The position numbers and the translations under genes were made by a program. Below are positions 1 to 8,742 of a DNA stretch of 64,000 nucleotides, one piece after another. The stretch spans positions 1 through 64,000 of the forward strand of contig JAAVYA010000037.1 of the NCBI GenBank assembly GCA_022790855.1, read 5' to 3'. Each line of letters begins with the position of its first letter. Position 1 is the stretch's first letter. The DNA is from Lachnospiraceae bacterium (GTDB lineage Bacteria; Bacillota; Clostridia; Lachnospirales; Lachnospiraceae). Below the pieces are notes generated by a model. It did not search any database. It was given only the letters and a program-made list of their open reading frames with translations, and was not told the DNA's origin.

Positions 1-45
1 AAGCTGATACCATTACTTGATTTTAGTTTGAGTTTTTGCTGTTCC

Positions 46-74
46 TTGACAAATGCTCACGGAAATGATATAAG
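46..74 (+). promoter_or_regulatory. Sigma-A-type promoter of the glycan operon
   Basis: TTGACA at 46-51 and TATAAG at 69-74 are separated by exactly 17 bases. Transcription would begin near 81, giving a leader of about 85 bases before the helicase start at 166. No other promoter of similar quality was seen until 23750, so this may drive a very long transcript. Confidence 0.7.
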
Positions 75-165
75 TATAAAATCAACTAATTATTTTGACT
101 ATGTATGATTACCGTGTATTGAAGTGCCGTCCTTCATTACACCCCCTCCCCAGGAAAGGAGAGTG

Positions 166-2289
166 ATGAGAATGGCGGTCACCTTGTACCAACATAACCG
201 GTCGGCCTATGAAATGGCTGCAGCTATGATAGAACACACAGGAAAAGCCGCCGTGATACATCCCACCGGAACAGGGAAATCTTTTATAGCCTTAAAACTC
301 TGTGAGGAACATGCCAGAGAGCAGGTTTGCTGGCTGGCCCCATCAGATCATATCTACCGGACTCAATTAGAAAATTGGGTCCGGGCGGGAGGGGAAGAAC
401 CTGACAACGTCTGCTTCCTAACTTATGCACGGTTAATGATTATGAGCAAGGAAGAACTGGAGACTTTGAATCCTGCTTACATCGTGCTGGATGAATTTCA
501 TCGATGCGGAGCGCGAATGTGGGGACGGGGAGTAGAAAGGCTTTTGCGCCGTTATCCAGATGCCAGTCTGCTGGGGCTGTCAGCCACCAATATCCGTTAC
601 CTGGACAGCCGCCGGGATATGGCCAGGGAGCTGTTTGGAGACTGCATTGCTTCCCGTATGTCTCTGGGAGAAGCAATCGCCCGGAGGATTTTAAGGCCGC
701 CCAAATATGTGCTGAGTGTTTATGACTGGGAGGAAAGCCTGGCGGAGTACGGAATAAAAGTAAACCGTTTGCAGGGATCCGCCAAAGAGGAAGCCAGGGC
801 TGCCCTGGAAGAACTGCGCAGGACGCTGGGAGAAGCAAAAGGCCTAGATACCGTGTTCTATGAACATATGCCAGACCATCAAGGACGTTACATTGTATTC
901 TGCGCGAATGTGGAGCATATGAGAGAAATGCAAAAGAGGGCGCAGCAGTGGTTTGGCCGGGTTGATGCAGAGCCGCATGTGTATGCGGTTTCTTCCCAGG
1001 ATGCCCTCCCAGGGCGTGTGCTGGAGGCATTTAAGGCAGATGAAAGCAGCCATTTGAAGTTGTTGTATTGTATTGACATGCTGAACGAAGGAGTCCATGT
1101 AAAAGGGCTTAGCGGGGTGATCCTGCTTCGGCCGACAGCCTCCCCCATCATATATAAGCAGCAGATTGGCAGGGCATTGTCTGCTGGAGACGGTGGAGAA
1201 CCTGTGATTTTTGATGTGGTATTGAATATCGGGGGTCTATGCAGCGTGGGGGCTTTGGAGGAAGAAGTAAAAGCTGCGAAGACAGCAGGACATAAGAATA
1301 CGGAAGAGGCGGCCGGCGGTCTTCCTTTTCAGGTGTCGGGAGAGGCGAAAGACTGCATTCGCTTGTTTGCCAATCTGGAGAAAGCCCTGGGAGCATCCTG
1401 GGAGGGAATGTTCCAGGCGGCCAGGGAGTATTGGCAGACCCATGGCAGTCTGGAAATTTCCAGAAACTACATAGATGAAGAAGGACGCTCCCTGGGGGCA
1501 TGGCTGGAGACCCAGAGAAAAATTTTTCAGGGCAAAGCCCCGGGGGTCTTGACAAAGGAACAAAAAGAACGTCTCACATCCATAGGAATGCGTTGGGAAA
1601 GCGCCTGGGAACGGGTTTGGGAGCAAAAATTTTCGGCAGCAAAAGCATATTGGCAAACGTATGGAAATTTGAAGGTTCCTGTTTCCTATGTGTCTTCGGA
1701 CGGCGTACGTTTGGGAAAATGGATCCGGCGTCAAAGACAGGAATATCAAGATGCATCGCCTAAGGATGCGACAGCCTGGGAGCGGAAGAGGCGTTTGGCA
1801 GAAATAGGAATGGACTGGGAAGAGGAGGATTCCTGGGAACGGAAATTTCAGCTTGCAAAAGAATATTACGATGTATACGGTACTTTAGATATGCCTGGAG
1901 ATACGGTGGTGGAGGGCGTTTGGATTGCCCGGTGGCTGAACGGGCAAAAAGCCAGACTGGACGGACAGCCCGTGGGCGCGGACAAGCAGAGAAAGCCCTT
2001 ATCCATGGAGCAAGTGCAAAAACTGAAGTCTCTGGGAATGGAAAAGGGAGTTAGCAGAAGGGATATTCTTTGGCGTAAGCGGTATCAGGAAGTGAAAAAT
2101 TACCAAAAGCAGCATGGGCATCTTCACATTCCAATCCATTACCCGGGAGCGGACGGCAAGGACCTGGGGCTTTGGCTGAAAAAGCAAAAAACAAAGCTGA
2201 ATGCTGGAAAGCTAGAGGAAAACCGTGCGGCTCTGCTAAGAGATCTGGGAATCACAGAAAGGAAAAAAGATGTTCAAAAAGACCAGTGA
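166..2289 (+). CDS. DEAD/DEAH-type helicase with four C-terminal helicase-associated repeats
   Basis: Superfamily 2 ATPase of 707 aa. A Walker A motif HPTGTGKS lies at residues 32-39, a DEFH box at 109-112 and the SAT motif at about 139-141, followed by a helicase C-terminal lobe to about residue 400. From about residue 415 to the end there are four copies of the helicase-associated (HA) repeat, each beginning with a W/F-x3-A-x2-Y pattern and containing G-x-W-(I/L/x)-x2-Q. I chose the ATG at 166 because AGGAAAGGAG stands just before it; an in-frame GTG at 124 has no such site. The gene overlaps the next one by 20 bases, so it is coupled to sugar-nucleotide genes. A role in the glycan locus is not obvious. 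Related helicases occur in restriction-like and mobile contexts, so it may be a passenger. The family call is firm; the function is unknown. Confidence 0.85.
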   Translation: MRMAVTLYQHNRSAYEMAAAMIEHTGKAAVIHPTGTGKSFIALKLCEEHAREQVCWLAPSDHIYRTQLENWVRAGGEEPDNVCFLTYARLMIMSKEELETLNPAYIVLDEFHRCGARMWGRGVERLLRRYPDASLLGLSATNIRYLDSRRDMARELFGDCIASRMSLGEAIARRILRPPKYVLSVYDWEESLAEYGIKVNRLQGSAKEEARAALEELRRTLGEAKGLDTVFYEHMPDHQGRYIVFCANVEHMREMQKRAQQWFGRVDAEPHVYAVSSQDALPGRVLEAFKADESSHLKLLYCIDMLNEGVHVKGLSGVILLRPTASPIIYKQQIGRALSAGDGGEPVIFDVVLNIGGLCSVGALEEEVKAAKTAGHKNTEEAAGGLPFQVSGEAKDCIRLFANLEKALGASWEGMFQAAREYWQTHGSLEISRNYIDEEGRSLGAWLETQRKIFQGKAPGVLTKEQKERLTSIGMRWESAWERVWEQKFSAAKAYWQTYGNLKVPVSYVSSDGVRLGKWIRRQRQEYQDASPKDATAWERKRRLAEIGMDWEEEDSWERKFQLAKEYYDVYGTLDMPGDTVVEGVWIARWLNGQKARLDGQPVGADKQRKPLSMEQVQKLKSLGMEKGVSRRDILWRKRYQEVKNYQKQHGHLHIPIHYPGADGKDLGLWLKKQKTKLNAGKLEENRAALLRDLGITERKKDVQKDQ

Positions 2290-3496
2290 ATTCAGCCCGT
2301 TTGCATCGAAAGTATGGCTTAGCAGCCCGACGATGCACGGACCAGAGATGAAATATGTAACAGAAGCGTATCAGACAAACTGGATGTCAACCATCGGAGA
2401 AAATATTACCCAGGCGGAGCGTTTGGTTTGTGAAAAAACAGGATGCGGTTATGCGGTAGCCTTGTCCTCCGGCACAGCGGCCCTTCATTTGGCGGTAAAG
2501 CTGGCAGGCGTAAAGCCCCACGACAAGGTGCTTTGCTCTGACCTGACCTTTTCCGCTACGGTGAATCCGGTGCTGTATGAAGGGGGCGTTCCCGTTTTTA
2601 TCGATGCAGAATACGACACCTGGAACATGGATCCGGAAGCCCTAGATCAAGCTTTTAGAGCCCATCCGGAAGCCAAAACAGTGATTGCGGCACATTTATA
2701 CGGGACGCCGGGAAAGATGGAAGAGATCGAGAGGGTCTGTGAATCACACGGGGCTGTTCTGATCGAAGATGCGGCGGAATCTTTTGGAGCTCTCTACCAG
2801 GGAATCCCAACGGGAAAGCTGGGGAAGATTTCTTGCCTGTCCGGAAACGGGAATAAGATCATAACAGGATCTTCCGGAGGTTTTTTACTGACAGATGATC
2901 AGGCGGTCGCGGACAAGGCCCGGAAATGGTCCACCCAGAGCCGGGAACAGGCATCTTGGTATCAGCATGAAGAACTGGGGTACAACTACCGTATGAGCAA
3001 TGTGATCGCAGGGGTACTGCGTGGGCAGATTCCTTTTTTAAGCGAACATATAGCCAGAAAAAAAGAGATTTACGAGCGCTATCAGAGCGGGGTTCAGGAT
3101 CTTCCTGTGGCTATGAATCCTTTTGAAAGGGAGAAGGCTGAGCCGAATTATTGGCTGTCCTGCTTACTGATTGACGAAGAGGCCATGTGCCCGCAGGAAA
3201 GAGGGGAGCAGGAAGCAGCGTATTTCCCCCAGCCCCGGAAAAGCTGCCCGACAGAACTATTGGAAGTCTTAGACAGTATCTACGCAGAGGGGCGTCCCAT
3301 CTGGAAACCCATGCATTTGCAGCCCTTATATAGAAAAAGTGAATTTTTTACCCGTGAGGGAAGCAGCCGGGAAAAAAGAGGGAAAGAAGTTGGCACGGAC
3401 ATTTTTGAAAGAGGGATATGCCTGCCTTCGGACATTAAGATGACAAAAGAGCAGCAGGAGAAAGTCATAGAAGTAGTTAAGGCATGTTTCCAATAA
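2270..3496 (+). CDS. DegT/DnrJ/EryC1-type PLP-dependent sugar aminotransferase
   Basis: 408 aa, close in design to PglE/EpsN-type enzymes that transfer an amino group to UDP-4-keto-6-deoxy-HexNAc. Visible landmarks are the LSSGTAALHLA cofactor-phosphate loop, the IEDAAESFGA segment containing the PLP-binding Asp, and SGNGNKIITG, where the Lys should form the Schiff base. Start at 2270 overlaps the helicase by 20 bases, with AGAAAGGAAA as ribosome binding site. The immediate neighbours are a sugar-phosphate transferase relic and an intact sugar-phosphate transferase, the arrangement of bacillosamine-type pathways. The usual 4,6-dehydratase and N-acetyltransferase partners are not adjacent; a 4,6-dehydratase (capE) lies at 33996. 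The exact sugar is inferred, not shown. Confidence 0.85.
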   Translation: MFKKTSEFSPFASKVWLSSPTMHGPEMKYVTEAYQTNWMSTIGENITQAERLVCEKTGCGYAVALSSGTAALHLAVKLAGVKPHDKVLCSDLTFSATVNPVLYEGGVPVFIDAEYDTWNMDPEALDQAFRAHPEAKTVIAAHLYGTPGKMEEIERVCESHGAVLIEDAAESFGALYQGIPTGKLGKISCLSGNGNKIITGSSGGFLLTDDQAVADKARKWSTQSREQASWYQHEELGYNYRMSNVIAGVLRGQIPFLSEHIARKKEIYERYQSGVQDLPVAMNPFEREKAEPNYWLSCLLIDEEAMCPQERGEQEAAYFPQPRKSCPTELLEVLDSIYAEGRPIWKPMHLQPLYRKSEFFTREGSSREKRGKEVGTDIFERGICLPSDIKMTKEQQEKVIEVVKACFQ

Positions 3497-3657
3497 GAAA
3501 AAAGCTTTTACATGTTGACAGAGGGCAGCGCTTCACCAGCTTGGATGAATTACCGGAATTGTTCAACATTGTAAAAGGTAACATATCGTTGGCGGGCCTT
3601 TCAGCGAGGAAGAAGGAGTTGAAAAAGTGGATAATGATACATGTAAAAAGAGCATAG
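3484..3657 (+). pseudogene. Relic of a second initiating sugar transferase
   Basis: A 57-codon open frame contains the pattern FTSLDELPELFNIVKGNISL, which is the conserved C-terminal active-site block of bacterial sugar transferases (family motif SLDELPQLWNVLKGDMSLVG). The expected GPRP then reads GLSAR and the frame ends. The N-terminal membrane helix and the KFRTM block are absent. The fragment overlaps the end of the aminotransferase and the start of the intact sugar transferase, which carries its own copy of the motif. It looks like what remains after deletion or recombination replaced one initiating transferase by another. A functional small protein is unlikely. Confidence 0.7.
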
Positions 3658-4352
3658 GCATTTATCAGAAGTATATAAAACGACTGTTAGATATATTGAT
3701 ATCGGTCATTTTTATTGCGGCATTTAGCTGGCTTTATGTGATACTTGCAATTTTGATTCATTTGAAACTAGGATCTCCCGTCATATTTGTGCAGGAACGG
3801 CCTGGATTACAGGGGAATATTTTTAATATGTATAAATTCCGGACGATGCTTTTTCCGCAGACGAGAGATGGAAAAATATTAACGGATTCGGAAAGATTGC
3901 AATATATGGAAAAAGGCATTGACGTTTTGAGCGATGAAGAGCGATTAACGAAATTTGGAAAAATGCTGCGTTCTCTGAGCCTGGATGAACTGCCGGAAAT
4001 GTGGAACATTTTGAAAGGCGATATGAGTTTTGTTGGCCCCAGGCCCCTGGCCAAAATTTATTTGCCGTATTATACACCAGAGGAAAACAGGCGGCATGAG
4101 GTGAAGCCAGGCTTGACGGGTCTGGCACAGGTGAATGGCAGAAATGCTGCTTCGTGGGAGAGCCGATTTCAATATGATGTTGAATATGTGGATCATGTTT
4201 CACTGAGGAAAGATATAGAAATCGTGTTAAAAACAATTGCTGTCGTATTTTCTCGTAAAAATATAGAACAGGGAAGCGAAAAGCCGGAAGCTTTCCATGT
4301 GGTACGTCAGCGGGAATGGGGAGAAGGCAGGAATAAGGAGAGAATGTCATGA
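3627..4352 (+). CDS. Undecaprenyl-phosphate sugar phosphotransferase (EpsL/PglC type)
   Basis: 241-aa monotopic sugar transferase that should start glycan synthesis by moving a sugar-1-phosphate onto undecaprenyl phosphate. A hydrophobic segment covers residues about 15-40; then come the KFRTM motif, SLSLDELPEMWNILKGDMSF and GPRP, and GLTGLAQVNGR near the end, all family hallmarks. The start is a GTG at 3627, eight bases after AAGGAG. The gene overlaps the following epimerase by 4 bases (ATGA). It is the first of two initiating transferases in the window, the other being the larger PHPT at 43891, so two different lipid-linked glycans may be made. Substrate cannot be read from sequence; an N-acetylated amino sugar is likely by family. 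Confidence 0.88.
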   Translation: MDNDTCKKSIGIYQKYIKRLLDILISVIFIAAFSWLYVILAILIHLKLGSPVIFVQERPGLQGNIFNMYKFRTMLFPQTRDGKILTDSERLQYMEKGIDVLSDEERLTKFGKMLRSLSLDELPEMWNILKGDMSFVGPRPLAKIYLPYYTPEENRRHEVKPGLTGLAQVNGRNAASWESRFQYDVEYVDHVSLRKDIEIVLKTIAVVFSRKNIEQGSEKPEAFHVVRQREWGEGRNKERMS

Positions 4353-5347
4353 AAAAAATAATTATATTTGGGGCGACTGGTAATGTTGGATCCTATTTGA
4401 CAAAATATGCTTCGGAATTTTTTGACCAAGATCAGTATGAAATTATTGCATCGGGACGCCGCCAAACAAAGGTATTTGAACAATTTGGCGTGAAATATAT
4501 TCCAGTTGATATATTGAAGAAAGAAGATTTTGCCAAGCTTCCCCAAGAAAATGTATATGCTGTGATTCTTTTGGCAGCAACGATTCCATCCTATATGTCA
4601 GATTACAGCGGCGAATTATATTTGCAGACCAATATTATGGGGACATATCACGTATTGGAGTATTGCCGCCAGGTGAAAGCAGACAGGATCTTGTTTAGTC
4701 AGACTGTATTTGATGTATCACTTTATACTTCAGATGATCCGGCGGTCCTTCTGAAACCGGATGCAGCGCCGTACTTTAGTTATCGTGGGGATCATGCCGT
4801 TTATGTGATTTCTAAGAATACGGCGATTGAATTACTGAAGCATTATCTGGCCGAATACGGACTGAAATATTTTGTGTTTCGTTTTCCCACGATTTATGAA
4901 TATAGTACATATCAATATTATTATCCGAATAACGTCAAAACAATGCGTCCCCTGTATAAGCAGATCAACCGGGCAAAGAAGGGAGAACCGCTTGAACTAT
5001 GGGGAGATCCGGAATATGCAAAAGATATGGTGCATGTGTACGATTGCGCACAGATGATCTGCAAGGCGGTGTTAGTCGATCGGAAAACCGGGTTCTATAA
5101 TGTGGGAACGGGAATACCGGTAACATTGCGAGAACAGTGCCAGGCAATCATAGATGTTTTTTCACCGAAGGATGCTCCGTCTGTAATAGAATATTATCCT
5201 GGAAAAAGCGGGGGAGGATTCCTTATGGATATCAGCAATGCAAAAGAAGAGCTTGGATATGAACCTGTTTATGACGTGCACAGGCTTTTTGAAGATTATA
5301 AATACGAAGAAACCCTTAACAGGTTTAAAGAGTTAAGAGGGGTATAG
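4349..5347 (+). CDS. NAD-dependent epimerase/dehydratase (extended SDR)
   Basis: 332 aa. The N-terminus has the Rossmann motif GATGNVGSYL (G-x2-G-x2-G), and a YVISKN segment gives the Y-x3-K catalytic pair. Length and layout match nucleotide-sugar epimerases, dehydratases or reductases. It starts within the stop of the sugar transferase (ATGA overlap) after AAGGAGAG. A sugar-nucleotide or lipid-linked sugar substrate is inferred from context; which carbon is changed cannot be said. Confidence 0.8.
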   Translation: MKKIIIFGATGNVGSYLTKYASEFFDQDQYEIIASGRRQTKVFEQFGVKYIPVDILKKEDFAKLPQENVYAVILLAATIPSYMSDYSGELYLQTNIMGTYHVLEYCRQVKADRILFSQTVFDVSLYTSDDPAVLLKPDAAPYFSYRGDHAVYVISKNTAIELLKHYLAEYGLKYFVFRFPTIYEYSTYQYYYPNNVKTMRPLYKQINRAKKGEPLELWGDPEYAKDMVHVYDCAQMICKAVLVDRKTGFYNVGTGIPVTLREQCQAIIDVFSPKDAPSVIEYYPGKSGGGFLMDISNAKEELGYEPVYDVHRLFEDYKYEETLNRFKELRGV

Positions 5348-5353
5348 CGTATC

Positions 5354-6391
5354 ATGCGAGAAATCGGCAGCGAGTTCTGGAAAGAGGCGGATCGTGTGGA
5401 TGACCGGCATATGGAGTTGAAAGATGGTGATAGGGCTTTGCTTCTCTCGGGGAGAGGCGCTATTGAATTCATGATCCAGGATATGAAAAAAGAAGGCACT
5501 TTTCAATCCATCTTATTGCCTTTGTATTGTTGTGATTCTATGATCGAACCCTTTCAAAGGAACGGTGTGAAAGTGGAGTTTTATCATGTTGGCCAGGATC
5601 ATTTGGAGTATCGTTTCCCTAATACCTGTGATGCTGTCTTAGTGATAGATTATTTTGGGTACAAAAACAAGGGCATGGAAGAAATCGCAGAAAAAGAAAA
5701 AAAAGCGGGAAAAACAATTATTTATGATGCAACACATAAGATCAACGGCCATCCCGAAATAGAACGATACGCTGATTACTTTTTTTGCAGTTACCGCAAA
5801 TGGTTTTACTGTAATTATGCCGTATTAAGAAAATATAAAGGGAAATTTGCGGTTCCCAAACCGGTCTTATATTTCAAAGAATATTGCAGCCTGAGAGAAA
5901 AGGCCGCCAGTTTAAAAGCACTGTATATGAAGGGAATGGATATCGATAAAAAAGAATTCCTTCATTTATTTGAGAGAGCGGAAAAAATGCTGGAGGAAAA
6001 TGATAAAGGATATGTCGGAGAAGAAATTTTGCCTGATCTCGATAAAATGCTTGCGAAAAGACGAGAAAATGCGGCGTATTTAATAGAAAAATTAAAGGGG
6101 CTTCCAGAAATTCGGGTTTGGAGCGCGACGCTGGAGGAAAATGATGCACCGTTGTTTGTCCCGATCATGGTGCAGGCCGGGATCCGTGATAAGTTAAGAA
6201 AACATTTGATAGAAAACAATATTTTTTGTCCGGTGCATTGGCCGGTGAGTCCATTACATGCTATGGGTGATATGAGTAACGACCTTTTTCAGGTAGAACT
6301 GTCCCTGATTTGTGACCAGAGATACTGCTTAGAAGATATGGAAAAAGAGTTCCAGGTGATAAAAAGTTTTTATGGGGAATGTGGCGTATGA
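5354..6391 (+). CDS. Atypical DegT-like PLP-fold protein
   Basis: 345 aa, resembling a reduced aminotransferase fold. The segment IIYDATHKINGH matches the position of the cofactor-binding Asp, and FFCSYRKWFY matches the loop that carries the PLP lysine in DegT enzymes (Lys in RKW). The substrate-side motifs are poorly conserved compared with the canonical enzymes at 2270 and 46791. It overlaps the following FemAB-like gene by 4 bases, which suggests that the two work on the same product. It may be an aminotransferase acting on an unusual substrate, or a non-catalytic relative. Confidence 0.6.
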   Translation: MREIGSEFWKEADRVDDRHMELKDGDRALLLSGRGAIEFMIQDMKKEGTFQSILLPLYCCDSMIEPFQRNGVKVEFYHVGQDHLEYRFPNTCDAVLVIDYFGYKNKGMEEIAEKEKKAGKTIIYDATHKINGHPEIERYADYFFCSYRKWFYCNYAVLRKYKGKFAVPKPVLYFKEYCSLREKAASLKALYMKGMDIDKKEFLHLFERAEKMLEENDKGYVGEEILPDLDKMLAKRRENAAYLIEKLKGLPEIRVWSATLEENDAPLFVPIMVQAGIRDKLRKHLIENNIFCPVHWPVSPLHAMGDMSNDLFQVELSLICDQRYCLEDMEKEFQVIKSFYGECGV

Positions 6392-7437
6392 TCAGAATTT
6401 ATACTTTAGAAAGAGCCAAAGAATGGGATGAGCTTGTCAGAACTTTTGAACATTATGATGTCTATTATTTAGCTGGCTATGTAAAAGCGTTTTGGCTGAA
6501 CGGGGATGGAGAGCCAATTTTAATTTATTATGAACGAGGAGAAACAAGGGCGATCAATGTAGTTTTTAGAAGGGATTTGTCCCAATGCAAGTTCTTCCGG
6601 GAAACATTAGAACAGAGTGCTTTCTATGATTTTGTGACGCCCTATGGATACGGCGGGTTTCTTGTAGAGGGGACAGATTATGGCAGGCTTCAGGAAGAGT
6701 ATGAAGAATTTTGCAGACAGGAACATATCGTATGTGAATTTGTCCGTTTTCATCCTCTTTTGGAAAACTGGAAAGGTCTGGAACAGTTATACACAGAAAC
6801 ATATATGGGTATGACAGTTTATATGGATACCTGCAGTGAGGAAGAAATTTGGAACAATATCACCAGTAAGAACCGCAATATGATCCGCAAAGCAAAAAAA
6901 AGCGGGTTGAAGGTATATTGGGGAAGGTATCCGGAACTGATAGAACCGTTTATGGAAATCTATAATGCGGCTATGGATAAAGACGGTGCAAAGGATTATT
7001 ACTATTTTGGAAAAGAGTTTTATGAAAGTATTTTAGAAGATTTGAAGCAAAACGCCATGTGGTTTTATGCAAAGGAAGAAAAAGAAATAGCCGCTATTGC
7101 CATATTCCTATTTGGAAATGAAAACATGCATTATCACCTGTCGGCATCCAGGGCCGAATTTCAGCGGATGGCGCCAACGAATCTTCTCCTGTATGAAGCA
7201 GCCTTGTGGGCAGGGAGAAATGGATATAAGAAACTGCACATGGGAGGCGGAGTGGGCTCTGCACAGGATAGCCTCTACAAATTTAAAAAGTCCTTTCATC
7301 GCGGGACAGATGCCAGGTTTTGTGTTGGAAAAAAGATTTTTGACCGTGGAACATACGATGAGCTTGTGGAGATAAGAAAAGCCCAGGACGCCCTATTTGA
7401 CGATCACTCTGAATTTTTCCCAAGATACAGGGCGTAA
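6388..7437 (+). CDS. FemAB/GNAT-like aminoacyl- or acyl-transferase
   Basis: About 349 aa from the ATG at 6388, which overlaps the previous stop (ATGA); an upstream ATG at 6379 lies inside the previous gene. The C-terminal half has the FemAB/GNAT type pattern: SKNRNMIRKAKKSGL, an acceptor region, HYHLSASRAEFQRMAPTNLL, and GYKKLHMGGGVG. These proteins typically transfer an amino acid (from aminoacyl-tRNA) or an acyl group to an amine. Placed after a DegT-like gene, it may decorate an amino sugar with an amino acid or acyl group. The donor is not identifiable from sequence. Confidence 0.65.
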   Translation: MIRIYTLERAKEWDELVRTFEHYDVYYLAGYVKAFWLNGDGEPILIYYERGETRAINVVFRRDLSQCKFFRETLEQSAFYDFVTPYGYGGFLVEGTDYGRLQEEYEEFCRQEHIVCEFVRFHPLLENWKGLEQLYTETYMGMTVYMDTCSEEEIWNNITSKNRNMIRKAKKSGLKVYWGRYPELIEPFMEIYNAAMDKDGAKDYYYFGKEFYESILEDLKQNAMWFYAKEEKEIAAIAIFLFGNENMHYHLSASRAEFQRMAPTNLLLYEAALWAGRNGYKKLHMGGGVGSAQDSLYKFKKSFHRGTDARFCVGKKIFDRGTYDELVEIRKAQDALFDDHSEFFPRYRA

Positions 7438-7442
7438 GAGGT

Positions 7443-8663
7443 ATGGATATGAATATTCTTTTTTTGAGCCTGGGCCGTTACTGGTCTGTAAATGAGCATG
7501 AGATCTATACAGATCTGCTGCGTGAATTTATAAAAAATGGTGATAAGGTTTATATTCTTTCCCCCATAGAAAGAAGAGAGCATAAAAAGGCGGAGGTAAT
7601 CGAAGAAAAAAATTCCCAAATAATAAAAGTCAAAATCGGCAATATCCAAAAGACAAATATATTGGAGAAAGGGATCAGCACACTTTTGGTGGAATATCAG
7701 TTCCTGGCAGCGCTCAAAAGACATTGGAAGGATGTCCGTTTTGACCTGGTTTTGTATCCCACGCCCCCAATTACTTTTGTAAAAGTCGTCCGGTACATAA
7801 AAAAAAGAGATCAGGCAACGGCCTATTTGATGTTAAAAGATATTTTCCCTCAAAATGCAGTGGATATCGGTATTTTGAGAAAAAAAGGAATTTTGGGTGT
7901 GATCTATCGGTATTTCCGCAGGAAAGAAAAGAAGCTCTACCAAATATCCGACCGCATTGGCTGTATGTCGCAGGCAAATGCAGCCTATATCATCCGAAAC
8001 AATCCGGATATTGACCCGTGTAAAGTGGAGATCTGCCCCAATGCAATAGAACCCAGGTTCTTATCGATAAGCAGTGAAGAAAAGATCAGATTGAGGGAAA
8101 CATACGGCTTGCCGACGGATCAGAAGATTTTCATTTACGGAGGAAATCTTGGAAAACCGCAGGGGATAAACTTTATCATTGAGTGCATAAAAAAATGCCG
8201 GGAAATCAAAGAAGCTTATTTCATGATCGTGGGGTCAGGGACAGAATTTCAGAAACTGGAACAATTTGTAAAAAGCGAGCGTCCCCAAAATATAAAGCTT
8301 TTGTCAAGTATCCCCAGGGATGAGTTTGAGAGATTGACAGCGGCCTGCGATATCGGTTTGATCTTCCTCGACCACAGGTTCACGATCCCCAATTTTCCCA
8401 GCAGGCTTTTGTCCTATATGCAGGCAGGCTTGCCGGTGCTTGCGGCAACGGATGTAAATACAGACATAGGAAAAGTAATTGAACAGGAGAACATCGGGTA
8501 TTGGTGCGAGAGCGCGGATCTGGATACATTTCAATCTCTCGTGCAGAAATTGGCGCATGAAGAAAATGGATTTGCAGACCCAAGAAAAGTACTGCAGGAG
8601 AAATATTCGGTTCAGGTGGCATTTCGAACGATTATGGAAGGGCTTTCGATTTACGGGGATTGA
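7443..8663 (+). CDS. GT4-family glycosyltransferase
   Basis: 406 aa with GT-B fold. The donor-binding half shows KIFIYGGNLGKPQGINFI, then FMIVGSGTEF, and PNFPSRLLSYMQAGLPVLA, where GT4 enzymes bind the nucleotide sugar (E-x7-E region, here with the Ser-rich variant). The pattern PSRLLSYMQAGLPVLAATD is common in transferases of capsule loci that add an N-acetylated deoxysugar, but the sugar cannot be assigned. ATG at 7443 (or 7449), five bases after the preceding gene. Cytoplasmic or membrane-associated. The gene is followed by a short repeat element rather than directly by the next gene. Confidence 0.85.
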   Translation: MDMNILFLSLGRYWSVNEHEIYTDLLREFIKNGDKVYILSPIERREHKKAEVIEEKNSQIIKVKIGNIQKTNILEKGISTLLVEYQFLAALKRHWKDVRFDLVLYPTPPITFVKVVRYIKKRDQATAYLMLKDIFPQNAVDIGILRKKGILGVIYRYFRRKEKKLYQISDRIGCMSQANAAYIIRNNPDIDPCKVEICPNAIEPRFLSISSEEKIRLRETYGLPTDQKIFIYGGNLGKPQGINFIIECIKKCREIKEAYFMIVGSGTEFQKLEQFVKSERPQNIKLLSSIPRDEFERLTAACDIGLIFLDHRFTIPNFPSRLLSYMQAGLPVLAATDVNTDIGKVIEQENIGYWCESADLDTFQSLVQKLAHEENGFADPRKVLQEKYSVQVAFRTIMEGLSIYGD

Positions 8664-8711
8664 TACCCCAAGGGCATACCGTATTACAGGCCCCTGGCGG
8701 GGCGGGCGGAC
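8664..8711 (+). repeat. REP-like element, degenerate reverse-orientation copy
   Basis: The segment ATACCCCAAGGGCATACCG and the GC-rich GGCGGGGCGGGC that follows match the reverse complement of the 51-bp unit repeated at 48931-49032 (ATACCC, AGGGCA, ACCGTAT, GGCGGGC are shared in order). It fills most of the 79-base gap between two glycosyltransferase genes. Confidence 0.55.
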
Positions 8712-8742
8712 TTCGTCCAATAAAGTATAGTAGGGGAATCAC

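Noticed and set aside
440-1030. Long minus-strand open frame opposite the helicase gene
   Set aside because: No ribosome binding site, no recognisable protein, and the plus strand has clear helicase motifs; it is a shadow.
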